Both the position numbers and the translations under genes were made by a program. Below are positions 1-8,592 of a DNA stretch of 64,000 bases, piece after piece. Source of the DNA: Aquimonas sp041395245. Its GTDB lineage: Bacteria; Pseudomonadota; Gammaproteobacteria; Xanthomonadales; Xanthomonadaceae. Below the pieces are notes generated by a model, which did not search any database, was not told the DNA's origin, and saw only the letters and a list, made by a program, of their open reading frames with translations. The stretch lies in the NCBI GenBank assembly GCA_041395245.1, contig JAWLAY010000018.1, positions 33,324 to 97,323 on the forward strand, read 5' to 3'. How positions within the stretch are numbered: the stretch's first letter is position 1; the number at the start of each line of letters is the position of its first letter.

Positions 1-71
1 TCAACGAGTCAGACCATGTCTTACTCAAAGCGCGCACAAGCCGCACAGAGGCAGGCAGCGCATACAACCAG

Positions 72-647
72 TCACTTCAGCGATGAACGCGGCTTGCGCC
101 CCGCATCGGGATCATCGTAAATCGAGGCCTCAACATCCGACTCCGACTCGCCCGCATCGTCTTGCGCACCCGCGGCAAAGCCTGTTCGTGAATAGTCGGG
201 GACAAGGCGCGCCTTCTGGATGTTTTCGAAGGCCAAGACGAACTCAACGCCATCCTGTCTGACGCGCACCTCAGCGCCATCCGCCGCCACAATCTCTGCC
301 GTGAATCGTCTCCGACCATCCATCGGAAGATGCAGTGTGATCTTTGCCGTCTCACCGAGATAGCGCAAATAGTGCGCAGGCTTGAACAAGGGGCGATCAA
401 ACCCGGGCGACGACACCTCGAGGACGTACTGCCCATCAATGGGATCGTTCACATCCAACAGGGCACTCACCTCACGGCTGACCAGCGCGCAGTCATCGAC
501 TGTCACGTAGCGATCCGGCGCATCAATGTAGAGGCGCAACAGACTGCGATGACTGCTTGGCGCATACTCGACGCCAAGCAACTCAAGGCTCAGATCAGCC
601 ACCGCCGGCGCGAGCAACGCTTCGACTTCCTGCAATTTCTGCGACAT
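72..647 (-). CDS. rimP: Ribosome maturation factor RimP
   Basis: RimP is a cytoplasmic factor needed for late assembly of the 30S ribosomal subunit. The 191-residue product has the family's N-terminal core (ending in LEVSSPGFDRPL, near residues 85-95) and a C-terminal SH3-like part. It finishes in an acidic tail rich in Asp, Glu and Ser. The ATG at 647 is chosen because the product then begins MSQKLQEVEALLAP, which lines up with what I recall of xanthomonad RimP; a GGGATG stretch lies upstream. An ATG at 656 (adding MSR) is the alternative. The frame stays open back through the upstream tRNA gene, but that part is not real coding sequence. nusA and infB would be expected next, to the left of the window; no nusA start is visible in positions 1-71. 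Confidence 0.93.
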   Translation of the reverse strand: MSQKLQEVEALLAPAVADLSLELLGVEYAPSSHRSLLRLYIDAPDRYVTVDDCALVSREVSALLDVNDPIDGQYVLEVSSPGFDRPLFKPAHYLRYLGETAKITLHLPMDGRRRFTAEIVAADGAEVRVRQDGVEFVLAFENIQKARLVPDYSRTGFAAGAQDDAGESESDVEASIYDDPDAGRKPRSSLK

Positions 648-690
648 ACGCGACATCCCGAACAGCACGACCCAGCCAATCAGCGGGCAC

Positions 691-711
691 AAAAAAAGGG
701 CACTCGGCCCT
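691..711 (-). terminator. Intrinsic terminator in the rimP leader
   Basis: Read on the minus strand, AGGGC-CGAGT-GCCCT forms a 5-bp GC-rich stem followed at once by an uninterrupted T run (complement of 691-697). It sits only about 44 nt before the rimP start, downstream of a separate tRNA terminator. It is therefore a candidate attenuator of the rimP(-nusA-infB) operon rather than a simple end of the tRNA transcript. Confidence 0.7.
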
Positions 712-760
712 GTCCAATACCACCGGATGTACTGACGCGAGACACAACGCCAGAGGCCGC

Positions 761-790
761 AAAACGAAAGAGCCTCAACCGAGGCTCTTT
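761..790 (-). terminator. Terminator after tRNA-fMet
   Basis: A perfect 10-bp inverted repeat, AAAGAGCCTC-aacc-GAGGCTCTTT (767-790), lies 10 nt past the tRNA 3' end. On the minus strand it is followed by CTTTCGTTTT, a T-rich tract. This is a standard Rho-independent terminator for the tRNA gene. Confidence 0.8.
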
Positions 791-800
791 GCACCATTAC

Positions 801-877
801 TGGTAGCGGGGGCAGGATTTGAACCTGCGACCTTCGGGTTATGAGCCCGACGAGCTGCCAGACTGCTCCACCCCGCA
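801..877 (-). tRNA. metY: Initiator tRNA-fMet (CAT)
   Basis: The 77-nt cloverleaf has an encoded CCA and anticodon CAT in the loop CTCATAA. Initiator identity is shown by three consecutive G-C pairs in the anticodon stem (GGG...CCC) and by a mismatched first acceptor pair (T1 against T72), while pairs 2-71 to 7-66 are all G-C. In E. coli the metY initiator tRNA also sits directly upstream of rimP-nusA-infB, so the location supports the call. Confidence 0.96.
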
Positions 878-891
878 TCAGGCAAGCGACA

Positions 892-919
892 AGTATACAG
901 GATCGACGATTTGATGCAA
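892..919 (-). promoter_or_regulatory. Promoter of tRNA-fMet
   Basis: On the minus strand, TTGCAT (914-919) and TATACT (892-897) form -35 and -10 elements with a 16-nt spacer, about 15 nt upstream of the mature tRNA 5' end. The stretch after the -10 is GC-rich (TGTCGCTTGCC), as is common in stringently controlled stable-RNA promoters. Whether rimP is also served by this promoter depends on read-through of the two terminators. Confidence 0.7.
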
Positions 920-990
920 GGCTTCGGGCCGATCAATTTCGAACGAACGACGCCGATGCGTCGCGCACGAACACGCAATCCGCATGCACC

Positions 991-2442
991 TCAGATCGCC
1001 GACACCGCGCGCAGGCACCAATCAATCAACGGTCCCCAGAACAAGCCAAGGACCAGCATCGCCACGCCGTTGGCGCTCAACACCCAGCGCAAATGGCTGT
1101 CACTGCTGGCCAACTGACGGCTTTCTTCGGCCGGGCTGTCGAAATACATGACCTTGATGATCCGAAGATAGTAGAAGGCACCAATTACCGCAAAAACGGC
1201 GGCGACCAAGGCCAGCCAAAGCATGTCCCCCTGCACCGCGGCCTGGATGACTGCAAGCTTTGCCCAGAAACCAAACAGCGGCGGAAATCCGGCAAGCGAG
1301 CCCATCAACAACAGGACAACGAATGCAAACCAGGGGTGCGTCTGATTCAGACCTCGGAAATCATCAATCCGGTCAGCTTCGAAGCCGCGCTGCGCCAGCA
1401 GGATCACTACAGCAAACGCACCCACTGACATCAGCGAGTAGCTGATTGCATAGAAAAGCGCCGCCGCCTGACCCTGCGGCGTCCCGGCGCTGAGGCCAAG
1501 AAAGAGGAAGCCGACATGGGAAATCGTCGAATAAGCGAGCATTCGCTTCAGGTTGGTCTGCGCGATGGCGACGATATTGCCGACCGCAAGCGATGCCACC
1601 GACAGCCACGCCAGGTACTGACGCCACTCGCCTTCCAGCCCCCCTAGTCCGCCATCCAACAGGCGATACGCCATACCGAATGCAGCCAACTTTGGTGCCG
1701 AGCCAATGAACGCCGTGATCGCCGTCGGTGCGCCGTGGTAGACATCGGGTAACCACATATGGAACGGCGCCGCGCCAAACTTGAACGCGATGCCCACCGT
1801 AACAAAGACCATTCCAACAAGCATCAGCGTTCGGGTGTCGCCCGCGTGCGCGGAGACGCTCGCGATGGTCTGCAGATCAAGCGACCCACTGGCACCATAA
1901 AGCATGGACATGCCGTACAGGAGCATCCCCGAAGCCAACGCGCCAAGAACGAAATACTTCATCGCGGACTCGACCGAGTTCCGATTGTCACGATCCAGCG
2001 CAACCAAGGCGTAGGACGACAAAGCCAGCAGTTCCAAGCCGAGGTAGACGGTGATCAGGCTGCCTGCCGAGACCAGGATCATCATCCCCAGCACAGCAAA
2101 CAGGCTCAATACATAGAACTCGCCCTTCAGCAGCGAGCGATCACTCAAATAGGGCTTGGCGTAGACGTAGGTCACGGCCGTAACCAGGAAAATGACGACC
2201 TTCAGCAGATCCGAAACACCGTCACGGACGAACATACCATTGAACGCGCTGACCGACTCGCCGGCCGGCACGCCACCGCGGAGGGTCAAGATGATCGCGG
2301 CGACCAGAATCAGGATCGACAGAAAATGCGTCAAACCACGCCGTGCGTCGCTGATGAACAGGTCCAGCAGCAGTAGCAGACATGTTGCACTCAGAACAAA
2401 TATTTCTGGAAGCAAGGGAGCCAATTCAGTCAGGGAAAACAT
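991..2442 (-). CDS. nuoN: NADH-quinone oxidoreductase subunit N
   Basis: NuoN is one of the three antiporter-like membrane subunits of respiratory complex I and helps couple quinone reduction to proton pumping in the inner membrane. The product has about 483 residues and is almost entirely transmembrane. It contains the antiporter-family stretch KFGAAPFHMWLPDVY with the conserved Lys, followed by TNLKRMLAYSTISHVG. The ATG at 2442 is chosen over an upstream in-frame codon because GAGGATC precedes it at good spacing and the product then begins MFSLTELAPLLPEI, normal for the family. It is the last gene of the operon, starting 13 nt after nuoM. I see no clear terminator in the roughly 70 nt before the tRNA-fMet promoter. 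Confidence 0.96.
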   Translation of the reverse strand: MFSLTELAPLLPEIFVLSATCLLLLLDLFISDARRGLTHFLSILILVAAIILTLRGGVPAGESVSAFNGMFVRDGVSDLLKVVIFLVTAVTYVYAKPYLSDRSLLKGEFYVLSLFAVLGMMILVSAGSLITVYLGLELLALSSYALVALDRDNRNSVESAMKYFVLGALASGMLLYGMSMLYGASGSLDLQTIASVSAHAGDTRTLMLVGMVFVTVGIAFKFGAAPFHMWLPDVYHGAPTAITAFIGSAPKLAAFGMAYRLLDGGLGGLEGEWRQYLAWLSVASLAVGNIVAIAQTNLKRMLAYSTISHVGFLFLGLSAGTPQGQAAALFYAISYSLMSVGAFAVVILLAQRGFEADRIDDFRGLNQTHPWFAFVVLLLMGSLAGFPPLFGFWAKLAVIQAAVQGDMLWLALVAAVFAVIGAFYYLRIIKVMYFDSPAEESRQLASSDSHLRWVLSANGVAMLVLGLFWGPLIDWCLRAVSAI

Positions 2443-2455
2443 GCTTGATCCTCGC

Positions 2456-3967
2456 TCACAGCTTGCTGGCGGCAAGTCGCGCCGCCAATTCGGCGATGGA
2501 CACGTCCATCAGGTCAATCAAAGGCTTCGGGTAGATACCGAAGTACAGTACAGCCAAGGCAAATGCGGCCAGTACCAGCGTCTCATTCAGCTTCACATCC
2601 TTAAGCGCAGCGACCTGCGGATTGGCGACCTCGCCGAACATCACCCGCTTGACCAGCCACAGTGTGTAGGCGGCGCCGATGATCAAGGTCAGGCCAGCGC
2701 CCGCGGCAACCCATGGGCTGTACTGGAACGCCGCAAGAACGACCATGAACTCGCCGACGAACCCAGAAGTACCGGGCAAGCCACTGTTTGCCATGGCAAA
2801 CAACACCATGAAAACCGCAAACCACGGCATGACGTTCGCAACGCCGCCGTAATCCTTGATCTGTCTGGTATGCATCCGGTCATAGACCACACCGACGCAG
2901 GAGAACATCGCTCCCGACACAAAGCCGTGGGAGATCATCTGCACCATGGCGCCCTGAAGCCCCAACAAGGCTGCATCGTGCTGCCCCGCCTTGACCAGCG
3001 CGAACGCGATGAAGGATCCCAGGGTCACAAAGCCCATGTGAGAGATCGACGAGTAGGCGATCAACTTCTTCATGTCCTCCTGCACCAGGGCAACCAAGCC
3101 TACATAGATCACCGCAATCAAACTCAAGGCAACAAGAAGCCAGGCAAATTCGCCACCGGCGTCTGGCGTGATCGGCAAGGAGAAGCGCAGAAACCCGTAA
3201 CCGCCAATCTTCAACATGATCGCCGCAAGAATCACCGAGCCCGCGGTGGGCGCCTCGACATGCGCGTCCGGCAACCATGTGTGCACGGGAAACATGGGCA
3301 CCTTGACGGCGAATGCGGCGAGGAACGCAAAGAACAACCACATCTGTTCAGTACTGCTGAGCTTCAATGCGTACAGATCCGCAAGTTGGAAGCTTCCACC
3401 CTTCAGATAGAGGTAAATCAACCCCACCAGCATGAAAACCGAACCGAGAAAGGTGTAGAGGAAGAACTTCAAGGACGCATAAACACGTCGCGCACCGCCC
3501 CAGACACCGATGATGATGAACATCGGGATCAGCATGCCTTCGAAGAACACATAGAACAGCATCGCGTCCAACGCGCAAAACACGCCGATCATCAGACCTT
3601 CAAGGATCAGCAGCGCGGCGTAGTACTGGTGCACGCGCTCGTCCACCGAACCCCATGCACCGATCAACACCAGCACGGAAGTGAACGCGGTCAGCATGAC
3701 GAGAGCAACCGAAATACCGTCCACGCCCAGGTGGTAGCGAATGTTGAACGCCGCGATCCAACTGTGATCTTCGACCATCTGCATAGCGGCGGAACTCGGG
3801 TCGAATCCGGTATAGAGCGGAATCGAGGCAATCAAAGTCACTGTCGCGACCAGGAGTGCAAACCAACGCACCATGGTGGCTCGCTCCGAACCAAACAGGA
3901 GCGTTACCAACCCGCCGAAAATTGGCAGCCAAATCAGCAGGCTCAGTAGTGAAGAGTTAGCGGGCAT
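2456..3967 (-). CDS. nuoM: NADH-quinone oxidoreductase subunit M
   Basis: NuoM is an antiporter-like, proton-translocating subunit of the complex I membrane arm. The 503-residue protein has some 14 predicted membrane segments, with the conserved KVPMFPVHTWLPDAHVEAPT motif and EDMKKLIAYSSISHMG carrying the channel lysines. The ATG at 3967 has GGAT eight to ten bases upstream. An in-frame TTG at 3979 is possible but has no Shine-Dalgarno sequence. It begins about 31 nt after the nuoL stop and precedes nuoN, the usual order. Confidence 0.96.
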   Translation of the reverse strand: MPANSSLLSLLIWLPIFGGLVTLLFGSERATMVRWFALLVATVTLIASIPLYTGFDPSSAAMQMVEDHSWIAAFNIRYHLGVDGISVALVMLTAFTSVLVLIGAWGSVDERVHQYYAALLILEGLMIGVFCALDAMLFYVFFEGMLIPMFIIIGVWGGARRVYASLKFFLYTFLGSVFMLVGLIYLYLKGGSFQLADLYALKLSSTEQMWLFFAFLAAFAVKVPMFPVHTWLPDAHVEAPTAGSVILAAIMLKIGGYGFLRFSLPITPDAGGEFAWLLVALSLIAVIYVGLVALVQEDMKKLIAYSSISHMGFVTLGSFIAFALVKAGQHDAALLGLQGAMVQMISHGFVSGAMFSCVGVVYDRMHTRQIKDYGGVANVMPWFAVFMVLFAMANSGLPGTSGFVGEFMVVLAAFQYSPWVAAGAGLTLIIGAAYTLWLVKRVMFGEVANPQVAALKDVKLNETLVLAAFALAVLYFGIYPKPLIDLMDVSIAELAARLAASKL

Positions 3968-3998
3968 CGTGGTATCCAAAAATCACAAGCAGGCGCGG

Positions 3999-6020
3999 TC
4001 AAGCGCGCAGGGTCCAGAGCAGAGAGCCCAGCAGGGCTATCAATCCGAGAATCATTGCAAATGCGTAGTGGTACATGCGCCCCGACTGGATATGCCGCAA
4101 AGCCCCCGAAATCCAGCCCACCAGCTCTGCGGAGCCATTGACTGCAACACCGTCGATCAAGCCCACATCACCACGCTTCCAGAACAGCTTACCGAGCAAC
4201 AGGCTGCCCTTGGAGAACACCGCCTGGTAGAGATCATCGACACCATACTTGTTCTCCAGCACGCGAACCGGCAACGCGAAGACCTCGCGAAGACGCGCTG
4301 GCAAAGCAGGATTGATGAGGTACAGATAGGTCGCCGTCGCGAACCCGCCAAATGCCAGCCAGAACGCGGTGGATGTGTAGAAGTGCAATCCGAACGCAAA
4401 CGGGCCGTGGAAGACCTCTTCCTTGACCGCCGCCAGGGTGTCATGCGCGGGCAGCACCGCTATCGCGCCAGCAAAGTAGTCACCGAAAACCATCGGGCCG
4501 ACCGTGAAGAATCCGATCAACACAGACGGAATCGCCAACAGAACCAGAGGCACGGTCACAACCCAAGGCGACTCATGCGGCTCGTGTCCATGATCGTGGT
4601 GATGTCCATGATCGTGATCGCTCGCGTGCGCATGCGAGGCGCGGAATCGCTCTTCACCATGGAAGGTCAGGTAAAGCAGGCGGAAGCTGTAGAAACTGGT
4701 GATGAACACACCAAGCAGAACCGCCCACATCGCATACTGCTGCACCCAACCACCGTGATGAGCGGCTGTCTCGGTCGCCAGGATGATGCTGTCCTTAGAA
4801 TAGTAGCCGGAGAAAAACGGCGTCCCGACCAGGGCAAGCGTGCCGATCAATGAGGTGATCCAGGTGATGGGCATGTATTTGCGAAGTCCGCCCATCTTGC
4901 GCATGTCCTGCTCATGGTGCATGCCGATGATGACGGAACCGGCCGCAAGAAAGAGCAGCGCCTTGAAGAAGGCATGGGTCATCAAGTGAAACACGGCGCC
5001 CGCATAGGCCGACACGCCAAGCGCGACGGTCATGTAACCGAGCTGGGACAGCGTTGAATAGGCCACGACCCGCTTGATGTCGTTCTGCACGATACCGATC
5101 AGTCCGGTAAAGAATGCGGTCGTCGCACCAATGAACAGGACGAATGCCAGTGCGGTTTCGGACATCTCGAACAACGGCGACATCCGCGCCACCATGAAGA
5201 TGCCGGCGGTCACCATGGTCGCCGCATGGATCAGCGCCGAAATCGGTGTGGGGCCTTCCATTGAGTCAGGCAGCCAAACGTGCAAAGGCACCTGGGCCGA
5301 CTTGCCCATAGCCCCCACGAACAGGGCGATACAAATGAAGCTCGTTACCGACCAGCTGGTGCCCGGCCAAATCTCAACCGTACTGTTCGCAATGCCCGGT
5401 GCATTCTGGAATGCCGTCGCATAATCCAAGGTCCCCAGCCAATACAGCACGCCAGCGATACCAAGCAGGAAGCCGAAGTCTCCAACGCGGTTGACGAGAA
5501 AAGCTTTCATATTGGCGAAAATGGCGCTGGGTCGCTTGAACCAGAAACCAATCAGCAGGTAGGACACCAGACCAACGGCCTCCCACCCGAAGAACAGCTG
5601 CAGGAAGTTGTTGCTCATCACGAGCATCAACATCGAGAAGGTGAACAGGGAGATATAACTGAAGAAGCGCTGGTAACCCGGGTCTTCATGCATGTAGCCG
5701 ATCGTGTAGACATGCACCAGCAGTGACACGAAGGTCACGACCACCATCATCATGGCAGTGAGCTTGTCCACCAGAAACCCGACATGCGCCGAGTAACCAC
5801 CGATCTCGAACCAGGTGTACAGGTTCTGATTGAAGACCGGCGCCTGCTCAGCCACCAGTTGATAGAGGACTTGGATGGAGAGACCGCAAGAAAGCGCAAC
5901 ACCCAGGATCGTGACCCAGTGAGCACCCGCGCGCCCGATCTGACGTCCAAACAAGCCAGCAACCAGTGCGCCAAAGAGGGGCGCGAGCGCAGCTGTCAGC
6001 AGTACGTTCTGACTGATCAC
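3999..6020 (-). CDS. nuoL: NADH-quinone oxidoreductase subunit L
   Basis: NuoL is the distal and largest antiporter-like subunit of complex I; in known structures its long lateral helix braces the membrane arm. The 673-residue length is slightly above the E. coli form. The core motif KSAQVPLHVWLPDSMEGPTP and NDIKRVVAYSTLSQLGYM are both present. The start is GTG at 6020, supported by GGAGGG six bases before it. A His-rich loop near residues 465-487 (a run of HDHGHHHDHGHEPH type) interrupts two membrane segments. Such loops occur in some NuoL proteins and could bind metal, but no function is shown here. Confidence 0.96.
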   Translation of the reverse strand: MISQNVLLTAALAPLFGALVAGLFGRQIGRAGAHWVTILGVALSCGLSIQVLYQLVAEQAPVFNQNLYTWFEIGGYSAHVGFLVDKLTAMMMVVVTFVSLLVHVYTIGYMHEDPGYQRFFSYISLFTFSMLMLVMSNNFLQLFFGWEAVGLVSYLLIGFWFKRPSAIFANMKAFLVNRVGDFGFLLGIAGVLYWLGTLDYATAFQNAPGIANSTVEIWPGTSWSVTSFICIALFVGAMGKSAQVPLHVWLPDSMEGPTPISALIHAATMVTAGIFMVARMSPLFEMSETALAFVLFIGATTAFFTGLIGIVQNDIKRVVAYSTLSQLGYMTVALGVSAYAGAVFHLMTHAFFKALLFLAAGSVIIGMHHEQDMRKMGGLRKYMPITWITSLIGTLALVGTPFFSGYYSKDSIILATETAAHHGGWVQQYAMWAVLLGVFITSFYSFRLLYLTFHGEERFRASHAHASDHDHGHHHDHGHEPHESPWVVTVPLVLLAIPSVLIGFFTVGPMVFGDYFAGAIAVLPAHDTLAAVKEEVFHGPFAFGLHFYTSTAFWLAFGGFATATYLYLINPALPARLREVFALPVRVLENKYGVDDLYQAVFSKGSLLLGKLFWKRGDVGLIDGVAVNGSAELVGWISGALRHIQSGRMYHYAFAMILGLIALLGSLLWTLRA

Positions 6021-6063
6021 CGCAGCCCTCCATTGAATGAATTCTGTTGTACGAGCATCGCCA

Positions 6064-6369
6064 TCAACCCTTCATCGAATCCAGATCGTCGACATTGATG
6101 CTGCGTCGACTGCGGAACAGCGTCACCAGGATGGCCAAGCCGATGGCTGACTCTGCGGCGGCGACCGTCAAAATGAAGAACACGAAAACCTGGCCGGACG
6201 GATCTCCCAGATGTCGGGAGAAGCCCACGAAGTTGATGTTCACCGCCAGCAACATCAGTTCAATCGCCATCAACAGAACAATGATGTTTTTCCGATTGGC
6301 AAAGATACCCGCCACGGAAATCGCAAAAAGAATGGCGCCAACGGTAAGAAAATGCCCCAGCGTGATCAT
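6064..6369 (-). CDS. nuoK: NADH-quinone oxidoreductase subunit K
   Basis: NuoK is a small membrane subunit of complex I, homologous to MrpC of Na+/H+ antiporters. The product has 101 residues with three transmembrane helices. Conserved membrane glutamates are present in LLMAIELMLLAVN (helix 2) and in TVAAAESAIGLA (helix 3). The ATG overlaps the nuoJ stop by four bases (ATGA), which indicates translational coupling. Length and order are normal. Confidence 0.96.
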   Translation of the reverse strand: MITLGHFLTVGAILFAISVAGIFANRKNIIVLLMAIELMLLAVNINFVGFSRHLGDPSGQVFVFFILTVAAAESAIGLAILVTLFRSRRSINVDDLDSMKG

Positions 6370-6977
6370 TCTCCCGCCTCCTGACGTTCAGTCGCCATCT
6401 TGACAATCCGAATCCGGTCTTCCTTGCGAACCTGTACCTGACGCGATGGATCCTGATGTTTGATACCCGTCCGGCGCCTCAACGTGAGCAGAATCGCGGC
6501 AATGATCGCCACAGTCAGAATCACGGCGGCCAGTTCGAACGGCAGCAGGTATTCCGTAAACAGCGTCCGTCCGATCCACTCGGTATTCCCGACACCCGCA
6601 GCGAGCGCGGGATCGGCAGGCATCGGCGCCGTTGATTTACCCAAGCCCACCAGAGTCAACATCTCGACCGCCATAACGATCGCCACCACTACAGCGACGG
6701 GAAGGTAACGTGACAGCCGACCACGCTGCGGCACGGTTTGAATATCCAGCATCATGACCACAAATAGGAACAGCACCATCACAGCGCCGACGTACACCAA
6801 AACCAGCGCAATCCCCAGGAACTCGGCTTCAGCCAACAACCAGAGACAGGCCGTGCTGAAGAAGGTCAGCACAAGAAAAAGCACCGCATGCACGGGGTTC
6901 TTCACACTGACGACGGCAAGGGCCGATGCAACCGTCACGGCGGCAAACACGTAGAACGCAATCAGATCAAAACTCAT
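6366..6977 (-). CDS. nuoJ: NADH-quinone oxidoreductase subunit J
   Basis: NuoJ is a membrane subunit at the junction of the matrix and membrane arms of complex I. The 203-residue protein starts with a typical first helix and has the conserved LVYVGAVMVLFLFVVMML helix, where a pi-bulge forms in known structures. The last 40 residues are hydrophilic and basic (RRRTGIKHQD onward), a cytoplasmic tail. It starts 33 nt after the nuoI stop and overlaps nuoK. Confidence 0.95.
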   Translation of the reverse strand: MSFDLIAFYVFAAVTVASALAVVSVKNPVHAVLFLVLTFFSTACLWLLAEAEFLGIALVLVYVGAVMVLFLFVVMMLDIQTVPQRGRLSRYLPVAVVVAIVMAVEMLTLVGLGKSTAPMPADPALAAGVGNTEWIGRTLFTEYLLPFELAAVILTVAIIAAILLTLRRRTGIKHQDPSRQVQVRKEDRIRIVKMATERQEAGE

Positions 6978-7010
6978 GACCGTGGGACTCCAGCAGTGAG
7001 GTGCCCGTGC

Positions 7011-7499
7011 TCAGCGATAAGCAGAGTCATAGGCTTTTCGCTCGGCGATTTCGGCTTCCAGACGGTCACCAATGGCGAGCAACTGTCCCTTCGACAGAAC
7101 GTTCTCGCCACGTTTTTCAAAGTGATACTCATGAATATGGGTTTCAACAATCGAGTCGACCGGACAGGACTCTTCGCAGAATCCGCAGAAGATGCACTTG
7201 AACAGGTCGATCTCGTATCGGGTGGTACGACGCGATCCATCGTCGCGCGGCTCCGAATCGATGGTGATCGCGAGCGCGGGACAAACCGCTTCGCACAATT
7301 TGCAGGCGATGCAGCGTTCCTCGCCATTCGGGTAGCGGCGCAACGCATGCAAACCCCGAAAACGTGGCGACTGCGGAATTTTCTCGAAGGGATAGTTGAT
7401 CGTGTAATTCGGCTTGAAAAAGTAGCGCAGAGTCAACCACAGCCCCTGCAGCAGTTCGATCAGCAGCAAACTTTTGAAGTAGGAAATCAGACGGCTCAT
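7011..7499 (-). CDS. nuoI: NADH-quinone oxidoreductase subunit I
   Basis: NuoI is the peripheral-arm subunit that carries two [4Fe-4S] clusters (N6a and N6b) and passes electrons towards NuoB. The 162-residue product has the two ferredoxin motifs CIACKLCEAVCP (Cys 63, 66, 69, 73) and CIFCGFCEESCP (Cys 102, 105, 108, 112). The ATG at 7499 gives the standard N-terminus (MSRLISYFKSLLLIELLQGL); further upstream the frame runs inside nuoH and is not coding. The gap to the nuoH stop is 7 nt. Confidence 0.96.
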   Translation of the reverse strand: MSRLISYFKSLLLIELLQGLWLTLRYFFKPNYTINYPFEKIPQSPRFRGLHALRRYPNGEERCIACKLCEAVCPALAITIDSEPRDDGSRRTTRYEIDLFKCIFCGFCEESCPVDSIVETHIHEYHFEKRGENVLSKGQLLAIGDRLEAEIAERKAYDSAYR

Positions 7500-7506
7500 A
7501 GCGTGC

Positions 7507-8589
7507 TCAAGCTCCTGCGACGAACCATTCCGCGTACACGGCCCACGCCGCGACGAGAATCCAGACGATGGTGATCGGGATGAATACCTTCCAACCCAGA
7601 CGCATGATCTGGTCGTAGCGATAGCGTGGGAAACTGGCGCGGAACCAGACATAGCAGAAGGCGAAGAACAACGCCTTCAGCATCAACCAGCCAATCCCGG
7701 GCATCGCCAACCACCCATCGGTCAAACCCTGGAATGGGGACAGCCAGCCGCCAAGAAACATGATCGCCGCGAGGAAGCTGATCAGGATCATGTTGGCGTA
7801 CTCCGCGAGGAAGAACACCGCAAAGGCGGCACCCGAATACTCGACGTGGAACCCGGCAACGATTTCCGATTCACCTTCCGCCACGTCGAACGGTGCCCGA
7901 TTGGTCTCTGCCACGCCAGAAATGAAATAGATCACGAACAGCGGAAGAAGCGGCAACCAGAACCATTCGAAGGGCCCCGCATTGCCCTGCTGAGCGCGCA
8001 CGATCTCGGTCAGGTTGAGGCTTCCTGCCGCGACCAGCACGCCGACCAGCGCGAACCCCATGGCGATTTCGTAACTCACGACTTGTGCCGCCGAACGCAT
8101 TGCGCCAAGAAAGGCATATTTCGAGTTGGATGCCCAACCGGCAAGGATGACGCCGTAAACGCCCATCGATGTCATCGCCAGCAGATACAACAAACCGGCG
8201 TTGGTATTCGCCAACACCATACCGTCCTCAAACGGCACCACAGCCCAGGCGGCAAACGCCGGTCCGATGGCGAGAATCGGCGCGAGGCGATAGAGGAAGC
8301 CGTTGGCGCTCGAAGGCGTGATGACCTCTTTGAACAGCAACTTGAATGTATCCGCGAACGGTTGAATCCAGCCGATTCCAAAAATCCGCCCCACGAACAC
8401 CGGACCCTGCCGGACATGCATCCAGCCGATGACCTTGCGCTCGAACAAGGTGAACATCGCGACCGCGATGATCAGCGGCAACGTGATGATCACAATCTTG
8501 ATCATCGTCCAGACCAGTAGCCCAAACACCCCAAAGCTCAGGAAGAACTCGCGGATCGTTTCAACCAGGGAGGCAATCAATGGAAACAT
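7507..8589 (-). CDS. nuoH: NADH-quinone oxidoreductase subunit H
   Basis: NuoH forms most of the quinone-binding chamber of complex I in the inner membrane. The 360-residue protein has about eight membrane helices. Conserved loop motifs include ERKVIGWMHVRQGP (near residue 50) and ETNRAPFDVAEGESEIVAG (near residues 230-250), whose acidic residues line the quinone channel. It starts three bases after the nuoG stop. Length and composition are normal. Confidence 0.96.
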   Translation of the reverse strand: MFPLIASLVETIREFFLSFGVFGLLVWTMIKIVIITLPLIIAVAMFTLFERKVIGWMHVRQGPVFVGRIFGIGWIQPFADTFKLLFKEVITPSSANGFLYRLAPILAIGPAFAAWAVVPFEDGMVLANTNAGLLYLLAMTSMGVYGVILAGWASNSKYAFLGAMRSAAQVVSYEIAMGFALVGVLVAAGSLNLTEIVRAQQGNAGPFEWFWLPLLPLFVIYFISGVAETNRAPFDVAEGESEIVAGFHVEYSGAAFAVFFLAEYANMILISFLAAIMFLGGWLSPFQGLTDGWLAMPGIGWLMLKALFFAFCYVWFRASFPRYRYDQIMRLGWKVFIPITIVWILVAAWAVYAEWFVAGA

Positions 8590-8592
8590 GGC

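Noticed and set aside
1..71. Start of nusA downstream of rimP
   Set aside because: The ATG on the minus strand near position 16 is followed at once by a stop; the true nusA start must lie outside the window.
648..878. Open frame extending rimP upstream by 77 codons
   Set aside because: The extension reads through both terminators and the tRNA-fMet gene; the family N-terminus aligns at the ATG at 647.
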